This document shows positions 7,935-15,700 of a stretch of 21,777 bases of DNA, piece by piece (position 1 is the stretch's first letter; every line of letters starts with the position of its first letter). Both the position numbers and the translations under genes were made by a program. Below the pieces are notes generated by a model that was not told where the DNA came from, ran no database searches, and was given only the letters and a program-made list of their open reading frames with translations. The DNA is from a virus. The stretch spans positions 1-21,777 of the IMG/VR virus record IMGVR_UViG_3300027708_000325; one strand, written 5' to 3'.

Positions 7935-9524
7935 TTAAAAGAACGGGTTGGCGCTAACTTCAACAGTAGGCATAACCATCTCTTGGGTAAGAGAACAGGC
8001 TAAGGCAAGTGAGTCCACGAAGTCATCGTGGGCATGTACCTCATCTGGGGCTGCTACTAGAAAATTAGGGCCTTTATACTGAACTTCAGCATCTACCATT
8101 TGTTGGTAAAACTTCTTCCAAATACGAAGTCGTCTGGTTTTAGCATGGGAAGGCCATGAGACCAGCTGACGTTGAATTAAAGCTTGAAGGTGCTTCCAGC
8201 GCTTGGATTGCTCTGTAGGGCTGGATGTTACAGGGATTACCTCAGCACGAGGCATAAGGATCTTTAGACGACCAGCAACTGCGTCACCAACACCGTTGGC
8301 ATCTACTCCAATAGCTAGCACATCGTAGTTAGATAAGAACTGTTGAATTTGAAAATATTGTTCTTCCCAGTCATCGCCCTGTAATTCCAACCAATTTAAT
8401 ACTCTATGATCATAATAACCGTATTCATCTGGTCGGTCCCAGTCTACCCATACTACTGTTACAACTGTTGAGTCCATTTTACGAGCAGGGTCCACACCGA
8501 CTACTACTGGAGATCTAAAGTGACTCTTAACAATCTCTTGTGAGGTATCACCAAGATCATCCATAATAGTTGAGGTAATGAACATACCACGTTCAAGCAA
8601 CCATTTACAGTTGTATGAAAGCTGGAACTCATCTGAGTCCTCGCCAATACGTAGCATCTCCTTTTTAATGAACTTGCCGTAGTTTTCGTTGTACTTAATT
8701 ACCTCTCGCCAGTCCCATTGAAAATGGTTCTGCTTAGCACGTGAGCCGGTCTGGCGTCGTTTGTTAAGTTGGATGGCACGATAAAAGTTATTTTTGTGGG
8801 TTGTAGGGGTTCCGGTCTTTACTATGGTGGCGTTATAGTACGCACCCATAGGAGCAATAGATTTTGAAACTACAAAGTCATCAGCTTCTTGACACTCATC
8901 AATAATAATTAAATGGAAAGATTTAGATTCGATCTTAGCTCTTGGGTTAGCTGTCATCATCATAAGAGTGGAGCCAGACTTCTTAAGCTTAATGTTTTTA
9001 GTTACGCCTGGGGTTTTAGTAGGAATATCGTCTACTTCTGGATCCCCAAAGATTTCCATAGCACGGTCACTTGTTAGGCGGGAAACTGTACGACCATAGA
9101 GGGTTTCTACCTGGTTTTGAACTGGAGCAAACATTCCAACCCATAAACCGTCACCAAATTTACCAAGTAGCTCTGGGTACATGCGGGCTAGACGTGGAAG
9201 GATTACCATCAAAGTAGAGACAGTATTAGCAATAGTTTCTGATTTACCTGATTGACGTGAGGCTAGAGCAGTTACTTCTTCACCATCGTTAATAAGTACG
9301 GATTCAATAATTCGTCTAGCTAATGGGGCTTGATATGGGTGAAGCTGATGTCCTACCAATAACTCCATAAACTGCATGATTTTATCTACAAGCGCTTTTA
9401 CAAACTCTTTAGATAATTCATCAAGCTCTTCTTCAGCATCTTCTACATCTATATCTTGTGGTTCTAGATCAAGTTCAAGTTCATCGATATCAACCTCATC
9501 AAAGAGATCTTCTTCGTCGCTCAC
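7935..9524 (-). CDS. terL: Terminase large subunit (DNA-packaging ATPase/nuclease)
   Basis: 529 residues from a GTG at 9524, with AAAGG eight bases upstream. The first 40 residues are very acidic. The ATPase domain has a Walker A-like SRQSGKSE at about 89-96 and Walker B LIIIDECQE near 205, followed by a GTPTT coupling motif. The C-terminal RNase H-like nuclease has its first Asp in VVGVDPARKMDST (near 342), a second in IGVDANGVGDAV (near 405) and a third in HAHDDFVDSLALA (near 498). Length and motif order are typical of TerL, which docks on the portal, cuts concatemeric DNA and pumps it into proheads. The start overlaps the preceding gene by GTGA. No separate small terminase is evident; the gene just upstream is a candidate. 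Confidence 0.95.
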   Translation of the reverse strand: MSDEEDLFDEVDIDELELDLEPQDIDVEDAEEELDELSKEFVKALVDKIMQFMELLVGHQLHPYQAPLARRIIESVLINDGEEVTALASRQSGKSETIANTVSTLMVILPRLARMYPELLGKFGDGLWVGMFAPVQNQVETLYGRTVSRLTSDRAMEIFGDPEVDDIPTKTPGVTKNIKLKKSGSTLMMMTANPRAKIESKSFHLIIIDECQEADDFVVSKSIAPMGAYYNATIVKTGTPTTHKNNFYRAIQLNKRRQTGSRAKQNHFQWDWREVIKYNENYGKFIKKEMLRIGEDSDEFQLSYNCKWLLERGMFITSTIMDDLGDTSQEIVKSHFRSPVVVGVDPARKMDSTVVTVVWVDWDRPDEYGYYDHRVLNWLELQGDDWEEQYFQIQQFLSNYDVLAIGVDANGVGDAVAGRLKILMPRAEVIPVTSSPTEQSKRWKHLQALIQRQLVSWPSHAKTRRLRIWKKFYQQMVDAEVQYKGPNFLVAAPDEVHAHDDFVDSLALACSLTQEMVMPTVEVSANPFF

Positions 9525-9754
9525 TTAATCGACCTTTCGCTTAATGCGTCTACGATTGCGTGCAACGCTTCTGCGCCCACTCTGGCTTCCTCTAAAGAGA
9601 AAGGATTTTGACTTTTCTGCCATGCAGATAGATTACGACCAACTGTATACATTATTTGGTCGCTCCATGTAAGAAGTTCTGCCGTAGGCAGCATCTGTAC
9701 ACGCTTTTGTATTTTTGTTAATTCTTTTGCTAACTTACTCTTCTTCTTGAACAT
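9521..9754 (-). CDS. Small helical protein before terL (possible small terminase)
   Basis: 77 residues if started at the ATG at 9754 (MFKKKSKLAKELTKIQKRV); an in-frame ATG at 9793 would add 13 residues and deepen the overlap with the upstream gene from 20 to 59 bases, so I prefer the shorter form. Neither start has a strong Shine-Dalgarno. The protein is predicted to be mostly helical, basic at the N-terminus and acidic/amphipathic later (LEEARVGAEALHAIVDALSER). Its stop overlaps the terL start (GTGA), so the two are co-translated. Position and size would suit a small terminase subunit, but no helix-turn-helix is clear, so this remains a guess. Confidence 0.65.
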   Translation of the reverse strand: MFKKKSKLAKELTKIQKRVQMLPTAELLTWSDQIMYTVGRNLSAWQKSQNPFSLEEARVGAEALHAIVDALSERSIK

Positions 9755-10034
9755 TCTCTGCCCCAAATCGTATTTTGTCCCAATCAACTTCATCTTGCTT
9801 CATTGGGCGACCTATAATCGCTCTTGTTAACGCAGAGCTTTCATCATAGGCCTTAGTCCATTTTCCAATGACTAAAGCATACCGTGTAAATGGAAGTCGG
9901 GTTACCCACCCATGTCCACCACGGTATTTGCCGTCAATCTCTTGTGTTTCTGCTTTTTCTATAATGCTTGGTGGTTTTACCGGGTACACCATAAAGTGCC
10001 AGTAATAATCTCCAACATCATGCGTCTTCGCCAT
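9735..10034 (-). CDS. Small protein of packaging region (unknown)
   Basis: 99 residues starting MAKTHDVGDYYWHFMVYPVK at 10034. The frame is open further upstream to 10187, but that part overlaps 10018-10290 and looks non-coding, while this start leaves only a 17-base overlap. The body contains GKYRGGHGWVTRLPFTRYALVIGKWTKAYDES, a beta-rich pattern with several aromatic residues, then an acidic tail (DWDKIRFGAENVQEEE). No Cys pairs or membrane helices. Its stop lies inside the start of 9521-9754. I do not recognise the family. Confidence 0.65.
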   Translation of the reverse strand: MAKTHDVGDYYWHFMVYPVKPPSIIEKAETQEIDGKYRGGHGWVTRLPFTRYALVIGKWTKAYDESSALTRAIIGRPMKQDEVDWDKIRFGAENVQEEE

Positions 10035-10290
10035 CTTCGATGCCCTCACATACGTGGTCTGGAATTTTGTGCTCATACACAAGTTGCTGGCAGAAGCGGC
10101 ACTTGAAGATTTTTGGTTCTTTAAATTCATTTTGTGCTGTCGCCCCTGTCGGAATATCATCATCAAATGGAACATAATCCGTAACAACTTCTGTTCTTTG
10201 GTAAATCTCTGGTGGAAACGGTCCCTTAGGATTGTGTGCTGTTTTCGGAACTGGATGTCCCTGCTTCGTTACTATTCGTTCTATTCTCAT
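10018..10290 (-). CDS. Small zinc-finger-like protein (unknown role)
   Basis: 90 residues starting MRIERIVTKQGHPVPKTAHN, with AAAGG six bases before the ATG. The first half is Pro-rich; the second half has KCRFCQQLVYEHKIPDHVC, i.e. Cys-x2-Cys then His-x3-His-x-Cys spacing, which fits a single zinc site. The tail is acidic (EGIEDGEDA). It is the first gene of the packaging group, upstream of terL, and probably binds nucleic acid or protein through the zinc knuckle. Function is not known. Confidence 0.7.
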   Translation of the reverse strand: MRIERIVTKQGHPVPKTAHNPKGPFPPEIYQRTEVVTDYVPFDDDIPTGATAQNEFKEPKIFKCRFCQQLVYEHKIPDHVCEGIEDGEDA

Positions 10291-10342
10291 CTTGTACCTT
10301 TGCTTTCCTTGCCATGAGGATCTTTGATACGCATTTTGCCAT

Positions 10343-10572
10343 ATAAGGTCCTTTCAGGCCAGTTTATACAGGTCTATAGTATCTCATACATATTTGGTTG
10401 TTGCGCTAACCCTGTATTTACTGGTACAGTATTTCATAGAGGGGTCATAGCCTCTAACACTAACAACGAAACAAAAGGGTTGCAACTAGCTTGGCAGACA
10501 GACGCCGGGCTATTTTCATCCAAGTGACAGTTGGATGAGGATTCGGGTTGGCTCTCAAGCCTAGGAGATAGT
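10343..10572. promoter_or_regulatory. Divergent control region between packaging genes and lysis gene
   Basis: This gap separates minus-strand 10018-10290 from plus-strand 10573-11100. For the plus strand, TTGCGC (10401-10406) and TACAGT (10425-10430), 18 bases apart, are a weak promoter candidate. For the minus strand only CTGTATA (10365-10371) stands out. Two hairpins are visible: TAGAGG/CCTCTA (10437-10456) and TCATCCAA/TTGGATGA (10516-10538), the latter just ahead of the lysis gene and possibly affecting its translation. AGGAG at 10563-10567 serves the GTG start at 10573. No convincing gene fills this space. Confidence 0.35.
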
Positions 10573-11100
10573 GTGCATTTTAATGGAAAAAGAAAACTAG
10601 CGGTAGTAGTGCTCTCAGTAGTACTAGCAATAACAAACTCGTTTACCTCGACAGCTAGAGCTGTCACAGCCAAGGTGGTCCCCACGTGCGTAGACCCCGT
10701 TCTCAAATACTCCGGTATGAGAAAGCTCAGCCAAATTCAACTATATGACCTTTTACGCCTAACAGGTTTTCAAGGACAAAGCTTGAAGGTTGCCTGGGCA
10801 GTGGCAATGAAAGAATCCCATGGAAATCCTTTATCTCATAACTTTAATCCTCGTACTGGGGATAATTCTTATGGGATGTTTCAGATTAACTTATATGGTG
10901 CCTTAAAAGCCCGTGTAAGCCAGTATGGGCTTGTTTCAGCTACTGACCTATATAATCCCGTTACCAATGCCAAGATAGCCTTCCAGATGACCTCTGGAGG
11001 CCGTAATTGGGGTAGCTGGGGAGTAGGAAGAAATTCTTATAATGGTGGTGTTTCAACAAACGTTGTAAAGTACTGGCTTAAAGCAGCACCTTTAGCTTAA
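10573..11100 (+). CDS. Secreted lytic transglycosylase (SLT/lysozyme-like)
   Basis: I choose the GTG at 10573 because AGGAG lies five bases upstream and the product then starts with a clean signal peptide: basic GKRKL, hydrophobic AVVVLSVVLAI, and a TARA-V cleavage site after residue 30. A TTG at 10531 is in frame but lies in a hairpin and lacks a good ribosome site. Mature length is about 145. The catalytic domain has AVAMKESHGNPLSHN (Glu81 in the ES motif), then GDNSYGMFQINLYG, and NPVTNAKIAFQMTSGGRNWGSWG, the standard order of the SLT/goose-lysozyme fold. It would cleave the glycan strand of peptidoglycan from outside the membrane. It is the only plus-strand gene inside the minus-strand late cluster, so it must have its own promoter. 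It could be an endolysin-like lysis factor or a virion/entry enzyme; the signal peptide favours secretion by the host. Confidence 0.8.
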   Translation: MHFNGKRKLAVVVLSVVLAITNSFTSTARAVTAKVVPTCVDPVLKYSGMRKLSQIQLYDLLRLTGFQGQSLKVAWAVAMKESHGNPLSHNFNPRTGDNSYGMFQINLYGALKARVSQYGLVSATDLYNPVTNAKIAFQMTSGGRNWGSWGVGRNSYNGGVSTNVVKYWLKAAPLA

Positions 11101-11108
11101 GCTTTTTT
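11075..11108 (+). terminator. Terminator overlapping the convergent stop codons
   Basis: GCTTAA (11076-11081) pairs with TTAAGC (11097-11102), followed by six T (11103-11108). The stem contains the TAA of the transglycosylase gene. The palindrome AGCTTAAGCT (11094-11103) carries the stop codons of both convergent genes, which share four bases. Confidence 0.45.
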
Positions 11109-11393
11109 ACCAGCTCTGCGCTTATTCTCCTTGGCAGTATTCTTGCCATGCTTGAGTGGGCGCAGGTTGCTGGAAGAATCATTATCATGATTATTATCCT
11201 TGTGGTCCACATCTGTTCCCTTAGGTAGCTTGCCATGTGTTTTTTCATATTTAGCCTTGGCAGCGTTCTTTGAAGTAGTATGCCATTTACCGGCTTTATC
11301 TTTATAATGCTCAACAATAATTTTACGACCACCATTAGCAGCAGATCCTTTATATTCTTTACCGCCTGCGACTGCTTTTTTCTTAGTTGCCAT
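11097..11393 (-). CDS. Small HNH-endonuclease-like protein
   Basis: 98 residues, very basic, with GGGAG eight bases before the ATG. After a Lys-rich N-terminus (MATKKKAVAGGKEYKG) comes a beta strand region (RKIIVEHYKDKAGKWH) and then an HNH-type beta-beta-alpha signature: TDVDHKDNNHDNDSSSNLRPL, with Asp63-His64, Asn76 and His82 at the places usually filled by metal ligands and catalytic His. HNH proteins cut or nick DNA and in phages often assist packaging or act as homing enzymes. The gene starts inside the last codons of the ADP-ribosyltransferase-like gene (11-base overlap) and ends against the lysis gene. Metal-binding Cys pairs are absent. Confidence 0.65.
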   Translation of the reverse strand: MATKKKAVAGGKEYKGSAANGGRKIIVEHYKDKAGKWHTTSKNAAKAKYEKTHGKLPKGTDVDHKDNNHDNDSSSNLRPLKHGKNTAKENKRRAGKKA

Positions 11394-11934
11394 TATTTTT
11401 CTCCCGTATATCCTGAAATTTTAATTGTTTGTATTTTTTTGTAGGCGGGTCATACAATGGTGAATTGTTTCCCAGAGGGGTGTGCCTCCCCATATAATCC
11501 ACTAAATGAGTAGCCTCTAATACTTTAAACTGTTTAGATAAGTAGTGCCCATGTTCTTTTCCCCAAGATCTTTCTCCATGAGGATGAATATCCTTTAATA
11601 CTTCGTTATCTTCTGTAGGCCCTACTCTATGGACAATACCCCAAAACACTCCCTGACCATTTATTTCAGTGTTTGGACCTCGTGCATATACCCCAGCAGC
11701 TCCCTGAAGAGAGCTTGCAAAAGCATATCTTCTAGACTCTGGATCTGGAGATTTTGGATGAGGCCTTACAGTATCTCCCACCTTAATATGACTACCTGAA
11801 CCATGATAAAGTGGGGGAAGTGAGGACTTATCTGCAACAACAGGCATTCTATGAACACCTACAGTTATACCCTCAGGGGATACTACATTTAGTCTTTGAC
11901 CTTTTAAAGGAAATAAAGACTTCTCGGCTGACAT
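11383..11934 (-). CDS. Arr-like ADP-ribosyltransferase-fold protein
   Basis: 183 residues. After about 38 leader residues the sequence follows the rifampin ADP-ribosyltransferase (Arr) pattern: LYHGSGSHIKVGDTVRP (His44), then RRYAFASSLQGAAGVYARG (Tyr70), then a strand GVFWGIVHRVGPTEDNEVL (Asp109), and near the end FKVLEATHLVDYM. In Arr enzymes a His-Tyr-Asp set in these places binds NAD and transfers ADP-ribose. The match is from motif order that I recognise, not from a search. A phage version could modify a host protein after injection or act within the virion. Its ATG shares a base with the stop of the 53-residue gene upstream (TAATG), and it overlaps the HNH-like gene downstream by 11 bases. 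Confidence 0.55.
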   Translation of the reverse strand: MSAEKSLFPLKGQRLNVVSPEGITVGVHRMPVVADKSSLPPLYHGSGSHIKVGDTVRPHPKSPDPESRRYAFASSLQGAAGVYARGPNTEINGQGVFWGIVHRVGPTEDNEVLKDIHPHGERSWGKEHGHYLSKQFKVLEATHLVDYMGRHTPLGNNSPLYDPPTKKYKQLKFQDIREKNNGN

Positions 11935-12095
11935 TACTTGCCCTTTTTCTTTGCGGCAGCCATATTATCAATCAAATTAGGATAAGGGCGACCAGCAGCT
12001 TTAGCACGTGCTTTAGCCGAAGCTTTCTTCTTAGAAGATAGCTTCTTATGCTTGCCACCATCAGGATCTTTTTTATCCCATACTTCTTTAGCCAT
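11934..12095 (-). CDS. 53-residue Lys-rich phage protein
   Basis: Reads MAKEVWDKKDPDGGKHKK and later ASAKARAKAAGRPYPN, then LIDNMAAAKKKGK. Both ends are shared with neighbours by TAATG overlaps, which strongly supports expression despite the small size. The segment KKASAKARAKAAGRPYPNLID resembles short Lys-rich proteins seen in several groups of tailed phages, where a similar APNLID-type ending occurs; the function is unknown. High Lys content suggests nucleic-acid or virion-interior association. Confidence 0.65.
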   Translation of the reverse strand: MAKEVWDKKDPDGGKHKKLSSKKKASAKARAKAAGRPYPNLIDNMAAAKKKGK

Positions 12096-12358
12096 TAGCA
12101 GTCCCATGCCCTTCTTGCTTTGTTTAAACGACTATCTGGATCTTTAGCTGCTTTAGGAAACATTTTAGCTTGTCCTGCAGAGCGTGCACAATAAGACTTA
12201 CGACGTGCAGCAGACTTCTTAGATTTAGCTGCTTCTTCTTTTTTTACAGGAGGTTTTAAATTATGTCCTTCTTTTTTGGCAGAGGCGCGACCTTTAGCGT
12301 TTAGTCCGCCATTAGGGTTCTGACCTTCTTTACGAGTCCAAGCTGCTGATTTAGCCAT
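12095..12358 (-). CDS. DUF6321-like small basic phage protein
   Basis: 87 residues starting MAKSAAWTRKEGQNPNGGLN at 12358, with GAGGAG upstream. The conserved run of this phage family is clear: AWTRKEGQNPNGGLNAKGRAS, then NLKPPVKKE, ARRKSYCARSAGQAKMFP, and RLNKARRAWDC at the end. Such proteins occur widely in tailed phages, including marine and freshwater ones; their role is not established. The product is very basic, with two Cys. Its stop overlaps the start of the 53-residue gene by one base. Confidence 0.7.
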   Translation of the reverse strand: MAKSAAWTRKEGQNPNGGLNAKGRASAKKEGHNLKPPVKKEEAAKSKKSAARRKSYCARSAGQAKMFPKAAKDPDSRLNKARRAWDC

Positions 12359-12405
12359 TATTTTTCTCCTCTTGTTGTGCAGACCCTATTGAAAACTCAA
12401 AGTTG

Positions 12406-12615
12406 TTATCCATAGATATCCCTACGCCTTGCTTGTGCATCCTTAGATGAATCATAGCATCTGTGGGCTTCAGCCTTGCGCTGCCCGGCATTTTGCTCTT
12501 TACTACCACCTAGAGCAGTCTGTGTCCATGGACAGCTAAGGCAATGCCATTTGTGCAAGCCTTTACCATTAAGCTCTCCACCATGGGTGTAGATAGTGTC
12601 GTTATTAAGCCCCAT
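12406..12615 (-). CDS. Small zinc-finger-like protein
   Basis: 69 residues: MGLNNDTIYTHGGELNGKGL followed by HKWHCLSCPWTQTALGG and AEAHRCYDSSKDAQARRRDIYG. Cys-x2-Cys plus a later His-x-Cys suggests one zinc site. The ATG is linked to the preceding stop by TAATG. Stop lies 47 bases before the next gene's start, which contains a good Shine-Dalgarno. Function unknown; possibly a nucleic-acid-binding accessory protein. Confidence 0.65.
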   Translation of the reverse strand: MGLNNDTIYTHGGELNGKGLHKWHCLSCPWTQTALGGSKEQNAGQRKAEAHRCYDSSKDAQARRRDIYG

Positions 12616-12791
12616 TAGTTATTAGACCCCGATGATCTTCCTGCACGACCGATAGGCTTCATAGCATCTGGATCAGACTCATATGGGATGCCTGTTAGAT
12701 AGGTTGCAGCCTCACGTGCGTTATTACGCAAGTTCTTAGGTAGCTTATTGCCTTTAGGGTAATAAGACTTAAAGATCTCCGATAGAGACAT
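12615..12791 (-). CDS. 58-residue protein (unknown)
   Basis: Frame from ATG 12791 to TAA at 12615: MSLSEIFKSYYPKGNKLPKN, then LRNNAREAATYLTGIPYESD and PDAMKPIGRAGRSSGSNN. It starts five bases after the stop of the 1054-residue gene, and its stop forms TAATG with the start of 12406-12615. The tight packing supports a real gene. It is basic at the start and low in complexity at the end. No family is recognised. Confidence 0.6.
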   Translation of the reverse strand: MSLSEIFKSYYPKGNKLPKNLRNNAREAATYLTGIPYESDPDAMKPIGRAGRSSGSNN

Positions 12792-12796
12792 GGCTA

Positions 12797-15700
12797 TTAG
12801 AAGTCACTAGCAGGGACGTGAACAGGGTTAGCAGGATTGCTATCCGGAATAAATGTTACGTGAGGAGCTTCAAACTTCTTTACTCCCTTACGTAGAGTTT
12901 CCTGTGTAGCATTTCCTCTGCGAACAACATTACCTGTGCCAGGAATATCTGTTCCGGTTTCATGGTGCGCAGCTACATAGCCTCGTCCCAATGAAGGGTG
13001 AACAGCAATTGTTCCAGCAAACTTTCCTGTCTTAGGATTAACAGCGTTAAGATTTACTGGTCCTTGTAGGTTGCTGAACTGACGTCCACGACCTTCCTTA
13101 ACAGAACCCTTCATACCACGATTTTCTGGCTTCTCTTCAGGAACAGGAAGCTTCTCACCGTATACACGCTTCATGTTCTTAGGAACCTTAACTGCAGAAG
13201 CAGCCTTCTTACCTGTAGGCTCCATAACTTCTTTAACTGGTCCGCCCTTAACCATAGATTCTTCACTACGAAGTCCAGGCTTAACAGCAGCATTTAACTT
13301 TTCAACAGGTGTTCCCTTACGAGAAGCAGGCTTAACAGGAGCTAGTACAGGCTCAAACAAACGAGAGTACTTAACTTCGTTAAGACCTTCTTTGCCTGGA
13401 GTTACGCCTTCAGCACGATACTTACTGAACTGATCAAGAGAACGAAGATCTTTAGCCTCTTCTGGATGAATCTTTCCAGTCTTTAGAGCCTGAACAACAT
13501 CTGTACGCTCTGGTAGGTGCTGGATGTGTGCGTGTACTTCAGTATCACGTACTGGACCACGCTCATCTGCCATTACCTGGAATGAACGCTTACCTACAGC
13601 GCCCTTCTTACGAGCTTGTGCAGGGGTAAGTCCAAAAGTATTCTTAGCACGAACAATTGAAGTTCCAAGATCTTTTACTGCAGCTTGCTGATCTGCAGAA
13701 AGTCCTTGACCTTCCATATTATCCTGGTTGTAAACAGTAGGAATAGTTTCTCCCACTTCTACTGTTCTCCATTGACGTCCACCAGATACTTCAGCTTTAG
13801 CCTTAGTAAACTTGGAAGACTCTGTCTTTCCAACAGCCTTAGCATCACCAAAGCGGTTATAGAATGACTTTCTAGGTGAAAGAGCTTTTTGCTGAGCTTT
13901 AAGAGCCTTAGCATTTTCACTTTCCTTATGAGCCTTCTCAGATTGAAGATATAACTTGTGAGCTCTAGGGTTGCTCTCTTTAAGTGACTTCTTCTCTTCC
14001 TTGCTTAAATATTTGAAATCTCCGGCACGTGGGGTACCAACAAGCTGTCCCTTATTCTTTTTAGGAGCATTACGAATATTAGGATCAAACTGTCCTGCTT
14101 GTTCAGTAGTAATCTTGCCAGCTTTAAGAGCTTTTCCAACAGCACCGGTATCACGAACCAACATATCAGTACCTGTTGACTTAGGTGGACGTGGGTTAGT
14201 TGCATAGTGGTATGGCTCTTTCTGAGATGTAAGAACATCTTGAGTCTTGCTAAGAGCAGCGGCCATTCCCTTTACAGCTTTTTTAACCGGAGCAGATTTA
14301 GCAGACTTAGCTGCAGCAGCTTTCTTCTCATCTACAAGCATAGAAGCCTGTGCAGCTACATAGTCTGCAGCATGCATCTTTTGAGACTCAGGAACATTAG
14401 TTAGTGGGTGTTGGATCTTACGCCAAACGTTATCGCTGTGAAGAGTCCAACCTTCATGGCTTGCAACAGCTGAAGGCTCATGTGATGAAATAGAGGCAAC
14501 CATTCCAGTCTTGCTCATGCGTTGCTGTGGCTGTGTTGGCTTTTCAGCTACTTGAGCAGCACCCATTGATGTTTCAGTGTCCTCTTCATCTGGGATATGA
14601 ATCATTACCTTAGGTTGAGCTGTACGTGTAAAGTCATTAGGAAGGGATAGTGGGCTCACTCTTCCACCCTTTTCAAATACGAATGGGTGAACCATTCCTT
14701 TTTCATCTTCCCAACCCTTATGTCCCTTTTGAACTTCATTAGCGACATTGATCTTACGAGTAGATTCTGCCTTATTAACAGCAGCGCTCATTAAAGCTTC
14801 TGATTTTACCCTAAACTTTTCACGATCAAGTCCAGGTGCAGCCATAACATCTTTTTCAGTCAAAGATGGAAGATGGCGAAGTTGGTATGCCATAGCTTGG
14901 TGAGGAGTTCCAAGAATGTCTTCTACCTTAGATGGGCGCTTATCTGTAGGCTTAATACCGTTAACTTCTTTACCGGTACGCTTAGCCGCACGATGTGACT
15001 TTTTTGCAAGAGACAAAGCGTGTGAGTTTACAGTACGAGTCGCTACAACATTTCCTGCAGCATCTTTAACATCGTATGGTTCATCTCCAGAATATGAAAT
15101 ATCTTCAGGAGCTTTACCTGTAAGTTCTGCAATCTTTGGTCGAGCTTCTTTAAGACTTGCGGCAGCACGCTCTGCTGAGTTGCTCATGTAGTCGTATACG
15201 CTAGGAGCTAATCCCTTATCTGCAGGACGAAGCTTTGCTGTAGCAGCCATAGGATCAAACTGTGGCTTTCCTGCAATCTCTGCCTTTTTCTTTGTAAACT
15301 TAAGAGAAGCAGCAGTAATCTCTTGACCTTCTCTTGCACGAGCATCTCGCTCTAGCTTATCTGCATAAAGCTTTGCGCTTTTTTCTGCATTAACAGCAGA
15401 CTCTTCAGCTGTAAACGATGTTTCAGTTAGATCTGCTTCTGGAGTACCTAAAGTAATAGGCTTTTCAAAACGTCCACGCTTAGGTAGATCAAAAGCTTGT
15501 TTCTTTGTAGCACGCTCTAAAATTTCTTTCTTACCTAGAACTTTTAGCTCTGCTTCATCAAGCTTAGGCTTTCCAATAGGTACAGTTTCAGTAGGTTTCT
15601 TAGATTCAATAAATTGTTCACTCTTAGCCGCATATTTTGCATCAGCAGCTTCTCTAGCCTCTTTACGCTTACGCTCTTCATAGGCCTTACCACGAGGAAC

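Noticed and set aside
10035-10187. N-terminal extension of the 9735-10034 frame
   Set aside because: It lies inside 10018-10290 and reads as out-of-frame sequence; MAKTHDVGDYYWHF is a natural start.
10226-10342. 38-residue frame MAKCVSKILMARKAKVQDEN... on the minus strand with a good AAAGGA ribosome site
   Set aside because: It overlaps the start of 10018-10290 by 65 bases in another frame, and the protein looks low in complexity. A 14-15 codon leader in a different frame fits as well, so no gene is called.
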